Below are positions 32,943 through 41,214 of a stretch of DNA of 50,682 bases, piece after piece (position 1 is the first letter of the stretch; each line of letters opens with the position of its first letter). The DNA is taken from positions 1-50,682 of IMG/VR virus record IMGVR_UViG_3300044846_004303. One strand, written 5' to 3'. The translations under genes and the position numbers were made by a program. The notes under the pieces are model-generated. The model did not search any database and had not been told where the DNA came from. It saw nothing but the letters and a program-made list of their open reading frames with translations. Origin of the DNA: a virus.

Positions 32943-34213
32943 TAGTTTGATAAGGGAGCTTTAATCGGTGGATGAGATTTATAATTTAATAATTCAAAAC
33001 AATCAGGTCTTAATGCTAATATTTTTTCATTAAAAGTCTTTTCACCTAAATGTTCTTTAACTTTTTCATGTTGATACCATTCTCTATGAGTTATTTTAAC
33101 TGACGGTAAAGGATAGGGTTCTCTTGTTCTGATTGGGATTTCTTTATCATCCATCATATCTAGCCCATTAATTTTACCATATGAGTTTCCACCATCTTCT
33201 TCCCACGTCTTTTCATTTCCAGTGTATATTGCATATCTTTCATCAAAAGTTAGTTTTTTCCCAATCTGTTCTTTTGCTTGCTCAATGTGGTTTGAATATA
33301 GATGGACATCACCTAAATTTCCAATTAGCTCGTCAGGTAACATTCCAACTTCTTTTGCAATAATTTCTAATAATAGTCCGTAAGAAGCTATGTTAAACGG
33401 TAATCCTAAAAAAGTATCTACAGAACGTTGGTTCCACATTAAAGAAATTCCTCTCTTTGGTGTTGGGGTATAATATGGGTTATCAAAATCAGGTAAATTC
33501 TTTGGGTCAAAGAACCTTTCCATACCTGTTTCGTAGTTGTTATTAAACCAAATATTATATCTTCTTAAGTCACTTAATTCGGTTGTATAAACTTGAAATC
33601 CATAATGACAAGGTGGTAAAACCATTTGGTTTAACTCCCCTACATTCCAAGCATTAACCATCAATCGTCTTGAGTCTGGATTTATTTTAAGGTCGTTGAT
33701 AAGGTTTTGGATTTGGTCAATATACATTGAACCCGCCTCATATAGGGTTTGATTATCTTCAGTTTTTAATGTGGTTTCAATTCCTTTACCAACTCTCCAA
33801 CTTCTCCATTGTGAACCATAAATTGGACCGAGTTCACCCCATTTGTTACTAAACTCTTTTTCATGTTTAATTTTTAAAATGAAGGTGTCCTTTGTATTTG
33901 GTTGGGCGTATGGATTTTCTTTGGTAAATTCTGTAACGTATCTTTTATATGCGTCTCCATCCCAAATATGACAATCGTAATCTAATAGGAATTTGATATT
34001 CGTATCACCTCTTAAAAACCATAATAGTTCTGTTACTACTGAATTCCAGTGCATTTTTTTAGTAGTCAGTAACGGAAACCCTTCATTCATGTTATGGCGT
34101 ATTTGACGACCAAATACTGAAATTGTACCAGTACCTGTTCTATCTTTTTTCTCCACTCCATTATCAAGAATGTCTTGAAGTAACTCTGTGTATTGTTTAT
34201 CTATATTGTTCAT
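32942..34213 (-). CDS. thyA: thymidylate synthase (ThyA), enlarged
   Basis: 423 aa against about 264 for E. coli ThyA. The ATG at 34213 makes an ATGA overlap with the previous gene and is preferred to 34237. Signatures: DRTGTGTISVFG (Arg25), TTKKMHWNSVVTELLWFLRGDTN, catalytic Cys202 in LPPCHYGFQVY, SRRLMVNAWN, QRSVDTFLGLPFNIASYGLLL, GDVHLYSNHIEQ. It methylates dUMP to dTMP. Extra length comes from inserts at about 140-160, 210-260 and a charged segment at about 330-375. The active site looks complete. Supports phage DNA synthesis. Confidence 0.95.
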   Translation of the reverse strand: MNNIDKQYTELLQDILDNGVEKKDRTGTGTISVFGRQIRHNMNEGFPLLTTKKMHWNSVVTELLWFLRGDTNIKFLLDYDCHIWDGDAYKRYVTEFTKENPYAQPNTKDTFILKIKHEKEFSNKWGELGPIYGSQWRSWRVGKGIETTLKTEDNQTLYEAGSMYIDQIQNLINDLKINPDSRRLMVNAWNVGELNQMVLPPCHYGFQVYTTELSDLRRYNIWFNNNYETGMERFFDPKNLPDFDNPYYTPTPKRGISLMWNQRSVDTFLGLPFNIASYGLLLEIIAKEVGMLPDELIGNLGDVHLYSNHIEQAKEQIGKKLTFDERYAIYTGNEKTWEEDGGNSYGKINGLDMMDDKEIPIRTREPYPLPSVKITHREWYQHEKVKEHLGEKTFNEKILALRPDCFELLNYKSHPPIKAPLSN

Positions 34214-34455
34214 ATTAATCCTCCTTCTTTTTTCCAATCTTCTTCCATATGATTTCTTGACGAGTTATAGTTTCCATAATCACCCCAATAATCCAATAAA
34301 GATTCAAAAGCTAATTTAAGTTTATTGTATTTTTCTTCTGATTCGTTTAATCCTAAGATATAAGAATCCATCATTGCATCAACAATGGATTCTTTATCTG
34401 AGAATGAAGTATGTACGATTTTTGATTCGTAGATTTCGTCTATTTTATTTTTCAT
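34210..34455 (-). CDS. small acidic hypothetical protein
   Basis: 81 aa, helical (DKESIVDAMMDSYILGLNES; YNKLKLAFESLLDYWGDYG). Linked by ATGA overlaps to the ligase gene upstream (34452-34455) and thyA downstream (34210-34213). Unrecognised. Confidence 0.75.
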   Translation of the reverse strand: MKNKIDEIYESKIVHTSFSDKESIVDAMMDSYILGLNESEEKYNKLKLAFESLLDYWGDYGNYNSSRNHMEEDWKKEGGLI

Positions 34456-35540
34456 GGCTCAATTTCTTTTTGCCAAAATGGTTTTGAATATTTTGGTTTA
34501 ACTAATTTCCAAATAATATCGTCAACTTTTTCGTTGTTATGGTCCCACATCGCAAACATAATTGCGTGTAAAACTTCTTGTTGTTTCATAACAAATTCTG
34601 CAAATTCTTTTTTTGATGGTTCAGGGTCTACATCACCATATTTTCCATAACGGAATCCATCGTGAAGTTTTCCTGCTCTCTCCCTCAATTGAAAACATCC
34701 GTATTTTAAATCTCGAATTGTGGTTTTAACCCACTTATCAAATTCATCAGGAACCCTATCAAGTAATTCATCAATATTTTTTTCGTCTTTAAGATATTCC
34801 CATATGTCCACATTTGAAAATCCAGTTAAGATTCTGTGAAGACGAACGTATTCTTCTCCTTTGATTTTCATTCTGAATCCATTCTTAAAACGAATTACAT
34901 ATCCTTCTCTGTTACCGTTAATCTTATCTTTAAGGGTATCATAATCTGTGATACCATCGTATTTCTTAATGGTTGGAAATCCACTTACTTCGTTGATTGA
35001 CAACATAGAATCGTAGTCCAATTCTTTACCATTTGCGTTACTCACCATAGACAGTACAACCAATTCTTCATCAACACCGTAATCGCAAACAATACGATTT
35101 TCAGGGTAAATAATTTCAACAACGGTAGTATATCCTTTTGGTAATACTTCTACGTTGTATTTTTTATTTAAAATATCTCTACCCTTAATTGATTGGTCTG
35201 AAGTAAACGAACCTTTACTTGCTAATATCCATTTGCCTTGATACCAAAATAAAATACCTAAAGAACCATCCAATTTTTCAAATACCTCAAAAGATTCTTC
35301 AGGTATATCATTTAAAGTTAATTCTTCGTAGTTAAAAAACTTATTGAACGCTTTGGCAATAACATTACCTTCTCTATCCAAGATAAGACCTCGGCACATT
35401 TTGGTAATATCATCCCACTTATTCTCATACTGACAAGTACGAGAATAATTCCAAATAGACAATGGAAGGGTTGGGTGGTCATTTTTAACCACCAAACCCT
35501 TCTCAAGGTATTCGTTCAATATGTTTATATCTAAGTTCAA
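34452..35540 (-). CDS. RNA ligase, T4 Rnl1-like
   Basis: 362 aa, close to the 374 of T4 Rnl1. Nucleotidyltransferase motifs in order: MCRGLILDREGNVIAKAFNK with KFFNYEE; motif I EKLDGSLGIL with adenylated Lys89; GYTTVVEIIYPENRIV; motif IV EGYVIRF; motif V FRMKIKGEEY. The KFFNYEE block before motif I is characteristic of Rnl1-type ligases. It joins 3'-OH and 5'-phosphate RNA ends using ATP, e.g. to repair cleaved tRNAs. The kinase at 36012 could prepare the ends. Operon with thyA. Confidence 0.9.
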   Translation of the reverse strand: MNLDINILNEYLEKGLVVKNDHPTLPLSIWNYSRTCQYENKWDDITKMCRGLILDREGNVIAKAFNKFFNYEELTLNDIPEESFEVFEKLDGSLGILFWYQGKWILASKGSFTSDQSIKGRDILNKKYNVEVLPKGYTTVVEIIYPENRIVCDYGVDEELVVLSMVSNANGKELDYDSMLSINEVSGFPTIKKYDGITDYDTLKDKINGNREGYVIRFKNGFRMKIKGEEYVRLHRILTGFSNVDIWEYLKDEKNIDELLDRVPDEFDKWVKTTIRDLKYGCFQLRERAGKLHDGFRYGKYGDVDPEPSKKEFAEFVMKQQEVLHAIMFAMWDHNNEKVDDIIWKLVKPKYSKPFWQKEIEP

Positions 35541-35541
35541 T

Positions 35542-35760
35542 TTATTTTTTAATTAACATGTTTGTGTTTGATACAGGGAAACGGGCGACAGGTACTCTTT
35601 TGTCTTCTGTTGATGCTCCGTCTACTTGCATTACTTGATAATAACCAGCTTCAATTTTTACGGTTGGCACTGAGTCAAAAGTATAAAGGATTGGAGATGA
35701 CTCATTTCCTTCATAAAGTTTTACTGATTTTGTTGATGTGTTAAATACTAATGTTTGCAT
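35542..35760 (-). CDS. small beta-rich hypothetical protein
   Basis: 72 aa from ATG 35760 (MQTLVFNTS), which leaves a 13-nt gap to the upstream gene; the ATG at 35787 would overlap it by 14 nt. Short alternating strands (SVKLYEGNESSPILYTF; GYYQVMQVDG). One nt before the ligase gene. Unrecognised. Confidence 0.65.
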   Translation of the reverse strand: MQTLVFNTSTKSVKLYEGNESSPILYTFDSVPTVKIEAGYYQVMQVDGASTEDKRVPVARFPVSNTNMLIKK

Positions 35761-35773
35761 GTGATTGTTTTTT

Positions 35774-36007
35774 TTATAATTGTTCAAATTTTATTGTGTC
35801 GTCTTTACCAATAGTATCAAAATTTCTCCAAAAAGTAAATTTTTTACCAACTCTTGGCAAGGTATGATGTTCTCTATGTCCACACCATTTGCATTCCCTA
35901 ACCACTACTCTGATTACGTCTCTACCTAATGGATGATTCTCTACTTTATGTTTCTCTCTACGGTATTCCCAGTTATGTACCGCAATATAACAAAATGGAC
36001 TTATCAT
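35774..36007 (-). CDS. small Cys/His zinc-binding-like protein
   Basis: 77 aa, basic. RECKWCGHREHHTL holds C-x2-C followed by H-x2-HH, a possible zinc knuckle, near the middle. A His/Arg-rich first half suggests nucleic-acid binding. Four nt downstream of the kinase gene. Confidence 0.65.
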   Translation of the reverse strand: MISPFCYIAVHNWEYRREKHKVENHPLGRDVIRVVVRECKWCGHREHHTLPRVGKKFTFWRNFDTIGKDDTIKFEQL

Positions 36008-36011
36008 AATA

Positions 36012-36425
36012 TTATAATTTAATTTGAAATCTATCTTTCATTATTTGGAGTTTGTCTTCTGGTACTCCATGAACGTTCTGTCCACCATGTCTATTTTCAA
36101 TAATCAAAGATACTACTTTATATCCATATTTTTCTGCTAATTTGAAATAATCTTCCATTTCCCATTCTTGGGTAAAGGTGTTTGAAACTGCAATTTCAGG
36201 GTAATATTGTTGGTTATTTTGATGGTCAATCATTCTGGTCTCAACTTGATTTTTACACCAAGTATGTGCCTCCTTTAACTTTGACACGTCAAAATTGTAG
36301 TTCCCTTCTTTATCGTAAAAAAATTTGTCTGCTTCACATACTGCATATTCATTCCAAATAGCCGTTGCAAATGATGTCTTACCTGAACCAGGTAAACCTC
36401 TTACTAAAAATAATACTCCGCTCAT
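36012..36425 (-). CDS. P-loop kinase, polynucleotide-kinase-like
   Basis: 137 aa. Walker A GLPGSGKTSFA (residues 10-20) at the N-terminus, then EADKFFYDKEGNYNFD, AHTWCKNQVETRMI, AVSNTFTQEWEMEDYFKLAEKYGYKV and a C-terminal HGVPEDKLQIMKDRF lid-like segment. This layout matches the AAA_33/T4-Pnk 5'-kinase domain (also in N4BP2-like proteins). It lacks the 3'-phosphatase domain of T4 Pnk; a separate metallophosphoesterase two genes upstream could substitute. Probably phosphorylates 5'-OH RNA ends for the ligase. Confidence 0.8.
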   Translation of the reverse strand: MSGVLFLVRGLPGSGKTSFATAIWNEYAVCEADKFFYDKEGNYNFDVSKLKEAHTWCKNQVETRMIDHQNNQQYYPEIAVSNTFTQEWEMEDYFKLAEKYGYKVVSLIIENRHGGQNVHGVPEDKLQIMKDRFQIKL

Positions 36426-36742
36426 AAATTATTGTCTATATTCCATATGTTAAAAAAATCAAATTCGTTTTCTGTTTCCCATCCATGTAATCTCATACTA
36501 ATTTCATTTCGAGTTTCCAAAGATAACGCTTTTGCAATAAATTCCCTACTTACTGCATGAATCATTTGAATCATCATCACAAAATTACAACCTTCATTTT
36601 TTAAATTTTTTATTCTATTAATTTTCTCATCTACATATTCAACCTCATCAAAAGTCCTCCAAAAGCGAATGCAAATTGTTCGTAATTCTTCAAAGCATTC
36701 ATCTTTTGGAGGTGTGTAAAATAATTCTACTGACTTATCCAT
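36422..36742 (-). CDS. hypothetical protein
   Basis: 106 aa from ATG 36742 (MDKSVELFY); this gives an 8-nt overlap with the upstream gene rather than 29 nt from ATG 36763. ATGA overlap with the kinase downstream. Helical with Trp and two Cys (FEELRTICIRFWRTFDEVEY). Unrecognised. Confidence 0.65.
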   Translation of the reverse strand: MDKSVELFYTPPKDECFEELRTICIRFWRTFDEVEYVDEKINRIKNLKNEGCNFVMMIQMIHAVSREFIAKALSLETRNEISMRLHGWETENEFDFFNIWNIDNNL

Positions 36743-37412
36743 TATCTTTATTTTGAATATCATCTAAATGATGGTCATGGTCCCCTATTTCAGAAACTTT
36801 AGGTCTGTTTCTAAGTAATGGAACAACTTCCCTATAAACATTGTATGGTCTAAACTCAGGGTGACCATCCATACCTACATCCATTCTTTGACCTTTACTA
36901 AGTTTCAAATTGTTTGGTAAGTGGCAGTGTCCGTGTAAGTGCATTACACCTTTACCAAGACCATCCCATGAACTTATGGGGTAATGCATCAAACGGAACT
37001 TAAACTGTCCGAGCTCAAGTGTATTGTAGTGAGAAACGGATTTAAATAATCCTTGGCACCCATCTCTATTATTTTCGATGTGGTGGTCGTGGTTTCCTAA
37101 CACTAAGTGAATATTTTTACATATGATTCTATCCCAAAATTCTCGTATTTGTTCGTGTCCACCAAACGACCAATCACCAAGGTGAATTAGCATATCATCT
37201 TGACCAACAACTTCATTGATGTTGTTCACAATAGATGCATTCATTTTTTCAATTGTGGAAAAGTCACGAGTTTGAGACACAGGAATTTCACCCGATGCTG
37301 TTCTCCAGTTGGTTACACCCCTGCATATATTCTTGTGAGAATAGTGGGAGTCAGAAGTAATCCATACATTAACTTCTGGGATATTTTTAGTATCTACAGG
37401 TATTTTTATCAT
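36735..37412 (-). CDS. calcineurin-like metallophosphoesterase
   Basis: 225 aa. Metal motifs: ITSDSHYSHKNICRG (D-x-H), HLGDWSFGG, LVLGNHDHH, MHYPISSWDG and LHGHCHLP, giving a full binuclear site. This subgroup is common in phages and near RNA-end or nucleotide enzymes. It differs from the MPPED-like enzyme at 5329. First gene of the RNA-repair/thyA operon under a TATCTTTG box placed 4 nt from the ATG. Possible 2',3'-cyclic phosphate or 3'-phosphate removal (inference). Confidence 0.88.
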   Translation of the reverse strand: MIKIPVDTKNIPEVNVWITSDSHYSHKNICRGVTNWRTASGEIPVSQTRDFSTIEKMNASIVNNINEVVGQDDMLIHLGDWSFGGHEQIREFWDRIICKNIHLVLGNHDHHIENNRDGCQGLFKSVSHYNTLELGQFKFRLMHYPISSWDGLGKGVMHLHGHCHLPNNLKLSKGQRMDVGMDGHPEFRPYNVYREVVPLLRNRPKVSEIGDHDHHLDDIQNKDNG

Positions 37413-37416
37413 AAAA

Positions 37417-37424
37417 CAAAGATA
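37417..37424 (-). promoter_or_regulatory. host-type TATCTTTG box, 4 nt from ATG
   Basis: Exact TAnnTTTG, then TTTT, then the ATG at 37412. Predicts a leaderless operon transcript. Confidence 0.6.
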
Positions 37425-37428
37425 AGAA

Positions 37429-37683
37429 TTATTCTGTAATTAAAAAAATGGGATTTTGGTCTCCAGCAAATAAACCTAAAATATTGTATTCGTAGAATTC
37501 AACTGCTTCGAGGGGAGTCATTCCGTCTCGGTCTTCAAGAATCTGAAGAACTTTGTTTTTGGAGTATAGGATTCTCGGTCCGTTACCGAATTCCTCAACA
37601 ATTCCGATGATTGCATCATTAAGACCATCTAATAAGACGGCTCCTTCTGCTTGTTCATTAATATCGTCGATTGAAATTGTCAT
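37429..37683 (-). CDS. small hypothetical protein
   Basis: 84 aa from ATG 37683 (MTISIDDINEQ); the longer start at 37734 lies in poly-A/T leader and would overlap the plus-strand small ORF. Acidic alpha/beta protein (DAIIGIVEEFGNGPRILYSK). Lies just upstream of the phosphoesterase promoter. Unrecognised. Confidence 0.65.
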   Translation of the reverse strand: MTISIDDINEQAEGAVLLDGLNDAIIGIVEEFGNGPRILYSKNKVLQILEDRDGMTPLEAVEFYEYNILGLFAGDQNPIFLITE

Positions 37684-37709
37684 AATAAAAAAAAAGGAAG
37701 AAGTCCAAA

Positions 37710-37838
37710 ATGAAGGCGATAAGTAAATTACCAAGATACTATCAAAATGAAGATGGACTCCCCCTTTATGTTTTAAAGTATAGAATTAGTTCAGAATATA
37801 GTCAAACTAAAAAAAGAAGAATTTCAAACTATTTATAA
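37710..37838 (+). CDS. 42-aa small ORF
   Basis: Translated by hand: MKAISKLPRYYQNEDGLPLY, then VLKYRISSEYSQTKKRRISN and two more residues. Balanced composition and basic C-terminus suggest a real small protein, but no clear promoter precedes it. Its end overlaps the TATTTATA box of the next gene. Confidence 0.4.
   Translation: MKAISKLPRYYQNEDGLPLYVLKYRISSEYSQTKKRRISNYL
37830..37837 (+). promoter_or_regulatory. TATTTATA late-type box
   Basis: Exact octamer ending 14 nt before ATG 37852. Confidence 0.55.
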
Positions 37839-37851
37839 TAAAAATATTATT

Positions 37852-38952
37852 ATGAGAGGTTATTTTGGATTAGGTCAATTATCTGCAACTGAAAAGTCAG
37901 ATATCTTAGACCAACATAAAAGTGTATACAACGGTTACCAAACAATGCAACCGCAAGTATCAAATACTCAACCATTAACTGTATATGATTTCGCTGGAGA
38001 CAAAGAAGGATTGGTAGTTAATAATAAAGGTGAAGTTAAAAAATATACAAACATGGGGATTAATGAACAAACTTCTAAAAAATCTATGTGTGAATGTGGA
38101 GGAGACATGTACGAAGGTGAGTGTATGGAGTGTGGATATAAAGATGGTATGTCAGAAGAAGATGATTCTGATTGGGACGCAACTTTAATGGATGGATTAG
38201 AAGAAGAAACAGGACATTTAGATGACATTTATAAAGTTAGAGACCTTAACTTAAAACATGGTGATTTTGACTATGTTGAAGGTGGTGGTAATGATGTAGA
38301 TACATTTGAAGGAATGCACAAAAATTTATACAAAGAAGACGAATCAGACGATTACGTAAACTACGATGACAATTTTGAAGACCCTGATAATGAAGATGAT
38401 GGATTTGAAGATTTGAATAGTGCAGAAATGGATGAACAAGGTGGAAATTCTGATGATATGGACGTTGATAATGTTGAACCAGCATACGATTTTGAATCAA
38501 ATGGACCAGATTCTGTTTACCCTGTAAAAGAATATGAAACAATGGAATCCGCATTTTCTGACGAAATTGATGAAGTAGATATTTCAGGTTCTCAAGGCAT
38601 TTATAGTGATATGGACCCAGCATTTGATTTTGATAGTGAAGGACCAGGTAAAGCAGGACCTTATCAAGAGTTTTCATATGAAGGTGAAACTGACGAACAA
38701 TATTTACCACCACATGCGTGGAAAAAGATGAAAAGACAACAAGACGCTAAAGATAAGGGAGAGGATTTTGACGATGATGAATTTGACCCATCAGATTATG
38801 AAGGTTTAGATGCGATGAGTTCATGGGAAGATATTAAATCTCATTTTGGTGATACTGATTGGAGTGAAATTGATGAAGACTTACAAGAGTCGTTTCAAAC
38901 TCAGAAAAACAAAATTATGGAAATGTTTAACAGATTTAACAAATACAATTAA
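37852..38952 (+). CDS. very acidic protein with tag-like N-terminus and zinc-ribbon motif
   Basis: 366 aa. N-terminal LSATEKSDILDQHKSVYNG resembles the ISESEVKEILSMHKSLKEQ tag of the protein at 41215. A zinc-ribbon-like block CECGGDMYEGECMECGY lies at about 80-96. The rest is very Asp/Glu-rich with two related repeats (EPAYDFESNGPDSVYP and DPAFDFDSEGPGKAGPY). Possible extra cleavage sites are MGINEQ and EMDEQ. Such acidic proteins act as prohead core or internal head proteins in large phages; this is inference. Ends at a strong terminator. Confidence 0.7.
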   Translation: MRGYFGLGQLSATEKSDILDQHKSVYNGYQTMQPQVSNTQPLTVYDFAGDKEGLVVNNKGEVKKYTNMGINEQTSKKSMCECGGDMYEGECMECGYKDGMSEEDDSDWDATLMDGLEEETGHLDDIYKVRDLNLKHGDFDYVEGGGNDVDTFEGMHKNLYKEDESDDYVNYDDNFEDPDNEDDGFEDLNSAEMDEQGGNSDDMDVDNVEPAYDFESNGPDSVYPVKEYETMESAFSDEIDEVDISGSQGIYSDMDPAFDFDSEGPGKAGPYQEFSYEGETDEQYLPPHAWKKMKRQQDAKDKGEDFDDDEFDPSDYEGLDAMSSWEDIKSHFGDTDWSEIDEDLQESFQTQKNKIMEMFNRFNKYN

Positions 38953-38957
38953 TAACA

Positions 38958-38983
38958 AACCCCTCCTAATCGAGGGGTTTTTT
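38958..38983 (+). terminator. intrinsic terminator
   Basis: AACCCCTC / GAGGGGTT stem with a TTTTTT tail, 5 nt after the stop of the acidic protein gene. Confidence 0.9.
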
Positions 38984-39068
38984 ATTATAAAAAATAAAAA
39001 TAATATTTCTTGATAAAATTTATGACTTTCGCTATGTTTAAGCATATTTGTTTATAAATTAACTTATT

Positions 39069-39374
39069 ATGGAAATTAAAGAAATTATATCGTACTTCTT
39101 AAACCCAAGCACAAATGTTTTGGATGTTTCATTTAGAACAATTGAGGATAGTGAGGAAGTATTAAGAACTGACAACATTGACTACACATATGTTGAAGAT
39201 TATGGATTTGACCTTGTGTCAGAATCATTTGATTTTTTTGACGACGATTTCGCAGATGATGAAATCTTGGAAGGAGAAGATAAGATTGAGTTAGATGAGG
39301 AAGAGTTAATTATATTCTTGAACGAATATTATACTATTAATCCAGATGCATTACCAAAGAGTGAGTTCTATTAA
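39069..39374 (+). CDS. acidic hypothetical protein
   Basis: 101 aa. Acidic second half (FDFFDDDFADDEILEGEDKIE). A near-consensus host box (CATATTTG, 39043-39050) lies upstream. Its stop overlaps the convergent lipoprotein gene by 4 bp. Acidic size and charge are reminiscent of DNA-mimic proteins, but nothing specific is recognised. Confidence 0.65.
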   Translation: MEIKEIISYFLNPSTNVLDVSFRTIEDSEEVLRTDNIDYTYVEDYGFDLVSESFDFFDDDFADDEILEGEDKIELDEEELIIFLNEYYTINPDALPKSEFY

Positions 39375-39919
39375 GGACCCACTCTTGTTAATTTTAACAC
39401 CAAAGTATAATGAGGTCCATTTTGCGCTTGAGGGGCATGTTCCAACCCTGATAAATGTAAAGACTCTGGTAAATCACTTATAACGTTAAAAATAATTCTG
39501 CGGTAAGACAATTCATTTTTAGGGATATAATTAAAATCAAATTTACCTAAATCATAGGAATTATAACTGTATGGGATTCTGTCATAAAGAATACCTTTGT
39601 TTGAATATGGTTTGTTACGACCATATTCCCAATCCCATATATTATTATCTAACTCAACTTCTTTACTCATATAGACTTCTGAATATGTGAAATGAATTCT
39701 AAAGTGATTTGTCTTTATTTTATTAAATGGGTGTGGTAATGAATTACTAGAATATGTCTCCCCAAAACTATAATTTTGGACTAACCCACCATTAGAATTA
39801 ATAACTTGGACTTCAGTTACTACATATTCCCCACTAAGAGTAAGGTCACTAATTTCTGTGACATATTTTTCACAGGACGATAAGACTAAAACGAGTAATA
39901 ATAAAAAGAGTTTTTTCAT
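39371..39919 (-). CDS. lipoprotein
   Basis: 182 aa. Type II signal peptide MKKLFLLLLVLVLSSC with lipobox LSSC (Cys16), then about 165 residues of beta-rich sequence with DUF-like lipocalin character (LSGEYVVTEVQVIN, HFRIHFTYSEVYMSKEVEL, YTLVLKLTRVG). This suggests a single calycin-type barrel common in Bacteroidetes lipoproteins. Host-type box 4 nt from the ATG. Possible host-surface or periplasmic modification by the phage. Confidence 0.75.
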   Translation of the reverse strand: MKKLFLLLLVLVLSSCEKYVTEISDLTLSGEYVVTEVQVINSNGGLVQNYSFGETYSSNSLPHPFNKIKTNHFRIHFTYSEVYMSKEVELDNNIWDWEYGRNKPYSNKGILYDRIPYSYNSYDLGKFDFNYIPKNELSYRRIIFNVISDLPESLHLSGLEHAPQAQNGPHYTLVLKLTRVGP

Positions 39920-39923
39920 ATCG

Positions 39924-39931
39924 CAAATATA
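39924..39931 (-). promoter_or_regulatory. host-type TATATTTG box, 4 nt from ATG
   Basis: TATATTTG-CGAT-ATG; predicts a leaderless lipoprotein mRNA. Lies back to back with the late-type box at 39957 for the opposite gene. Confidence 0.6.
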
Positions 39932-39956
39932 ATATTTTTTTTTACAAACTACAAAA

Positions 39957-39964
39957 TATTTATA
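39957..39964 (+). promoter_or_regulatory. TATTTATA late-type box, 3 nt from ATG
   Basis: TATTTATA-ACT-ATG at 39968. Confidence 0.55.
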
Positions 39965-39967
39965 ACT

Positions 39968-40213
39968 ATGATATTAGACGTAGATTTCCTTATTGATTTT
40001 TTTAAGAAGCACACTAACGAAGACAGTAAAGGAGAAATGGGAGAACAAGACGCTCCTGCAGCTTCATCACCATCAACAGGTGGTGGAGGAGGTTCAGTTC
40101 CAAAGTGGGCTGACACATATACATTAACAAGAGGTAAAGCAAATAAATTGGGACTTGCGGGTGAAAAATGGGAAACTGGACTTACTCGTGGAGCAGCAAA
40201 CAAAATTTGGTAA
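39968..40213 (+). CDS. small protein with Gly-rich linker and repeated LTRGxANK motif
   Basis: 81 aa. N-terminal hydrophobic/acidic helix (ILDVDFLIDFFKKHTNED) followed by GEMGEQ, possibly another E-Q cleavage site. Then come an Ala/Ser/Pro/Gly linker and a basic C-terminus with LTRGKANKLG and LTRGAANKIW, two related motifs. Likely a small virion component with a binding tail; unrecognised. Confidence 0.65.
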   Translation: MILDVDFLIDFFKKHTNEDSKGEMGEQDAPAASSPSTGGGGGSVPKWADTYTLTRGKANKLGLAGEKWETGLTRGAANKIW

Positions 40214-40221
40214 AACTCACA

Positions 40222-40229
40222 TATTTATA
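40222..40229 (+). promoter_or_regulatory. TATTTATA late-type box
   Basis: Ends 16 nt before ATG 40246; starts the three-gene tagged-protein run. Confidence 0.5.
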
Positions 40230-40245
40230 ATATAAAATACATCAC

Positions 40246-41208
40246 ATGGTACAACCAAAATATAGCCCTGAAGAGGCTTTAGAAAAAATGAAGTTAATGA
40301 TGAAATATGATTCATCAAAAACTTTGAATGAAAACAGACAAATAATTTTAGAACAAGTTTCATTAAATACTGCGGGTTCAACCGCATTAGGTGCTGGACT
40401 TGGGGCGGCAGCCGCTGCAGGAACAACTTTAGGAGCTTCAATTGCGACTGGAGCTGCTATGGGTACGGCAATACCTATTCCAATTGTTGGAACGGCAATA
40501 GGAGCTTTAGCTGGTTTAGGTATTGGTTTGTTAGGTACTTGGGCATTTAATAAAGATGGTAATGCTGAAGGATTTAAAAGGTTAATGGAAGTATGTAAAG
40601 CACCAGGTGCTAACAAACTTGTTAAAAAAATGTCTAATGGTGATATTCGTAGTATCGCTTATGCTATTCAGGATTCTAAAGGAACTTGGAATGATGATGA
40701 AGATACAATTGCTGCAGAATTAGCAAAAATTGAATCAATCGCTGACCTTTGTTCTGTTGATAAGAAAGTTCCAGGAGGTTTATTTGAATTTTTAGATAAT
40801 TTAACTGATGACCCTGATGAGTGGAAAATATTTACAAGACCTATTGAAGGTATGATAGAGGATAGTGAGGTTTTAGTATCACCTGAAGAACAAGAAAAGG
40901 CCAAGACTGACGACGGTAAAAAGAAAACTGGTGGAGGTGGTGGTGGATATAAACCATGTTCAGGAACTTATCAAAAAGGATGTAAGTCTGATGTAATTGC
41001 TAAAGTACAAGGATGTTTAGGATTAGTTACTGACGGTAAATTTGGACCAAAAACTTTAGCTGCTTTAAGTGGTAAAGGATTCACAACATTTACAGATACT
41101 GACGTAACTAAAATATGTACAACAACAACAACAACAACAACAACACCTAAAGACGAATTCGATACACAAGTTGATGCGGACAGTGTTGACGATGTTTTAA
41201 ACAATTAA
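40246..41208 (+). CDS. tagged glycine-zipper protein with peptidoglycan-binding-like C-terminus
   Basis: 320 aa. Tag-like N-terminus ends LNENRQIILEQ (about residues 27-37). Residues about 42-105 are a long Gly/Ala-rich hydrophobic stretch (ALGAGLGAAAAAGTTLGAS; VGTAIGALAGLGIGLLG), a glycine-zipper membrane segment. The C-terminal part (about 235-285) resembles PG_binding_1: DVIAKVQGCLGLVTDGKFGPKTLAAL, flanked by Cys, then a poly-Thr tail. A virion-internal protein that inserts in the membrane and touches peptidoglycan during DNA entry is a reasonable guess. Confidence 0.7.
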   Translation: MVQPKYSPEEALEKMKLMMKYDSSKTLNENRQIILEQVSLNTAGSTALGAGLGAAAAAGTTLGASIATGAAMGTAIPIPIVGTAIGALAGLGIGLLGTWAFNKDGNAEGFKRLMEVCKAPGANKLVKKMSNGDIRSIAYAIQDSKGTWNDDEDTIAAELAKIESIADLCSVDKKVPGGLFEFLDNLTDDPDEWKIFTRPIEGMIEDSEVLVSPEEQEKAKTDDGKKKTGGGGGGYKPCSGTYQKGCKSDVIAKVQGCLGLVTDGKFGPKTLAALSGKGFTTFTDTDVTKICTTTTTTTTTPKDEFDTQVDADSVDDVLNN

Positions 41209-41214
41209 TTTAAT

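Noticed and set aside
9697-37752. Near-identical DNA (CCAAGATACTAT then AAAATGA-like) at 9697 and 37730 as a shared promoter
   Set aside because: Only two copies. One lies in a coding frame and the other in the 5' leader of 9711, and both simply encode P-R-Y-Y-like codons; chance cannot be excluded.
40971-41204. Val-rich 77-codon minus-strand ORF
   Set aside because: Antisense shadow of the poly-Thr tail and PG-binding-like region of the gene at 40246.
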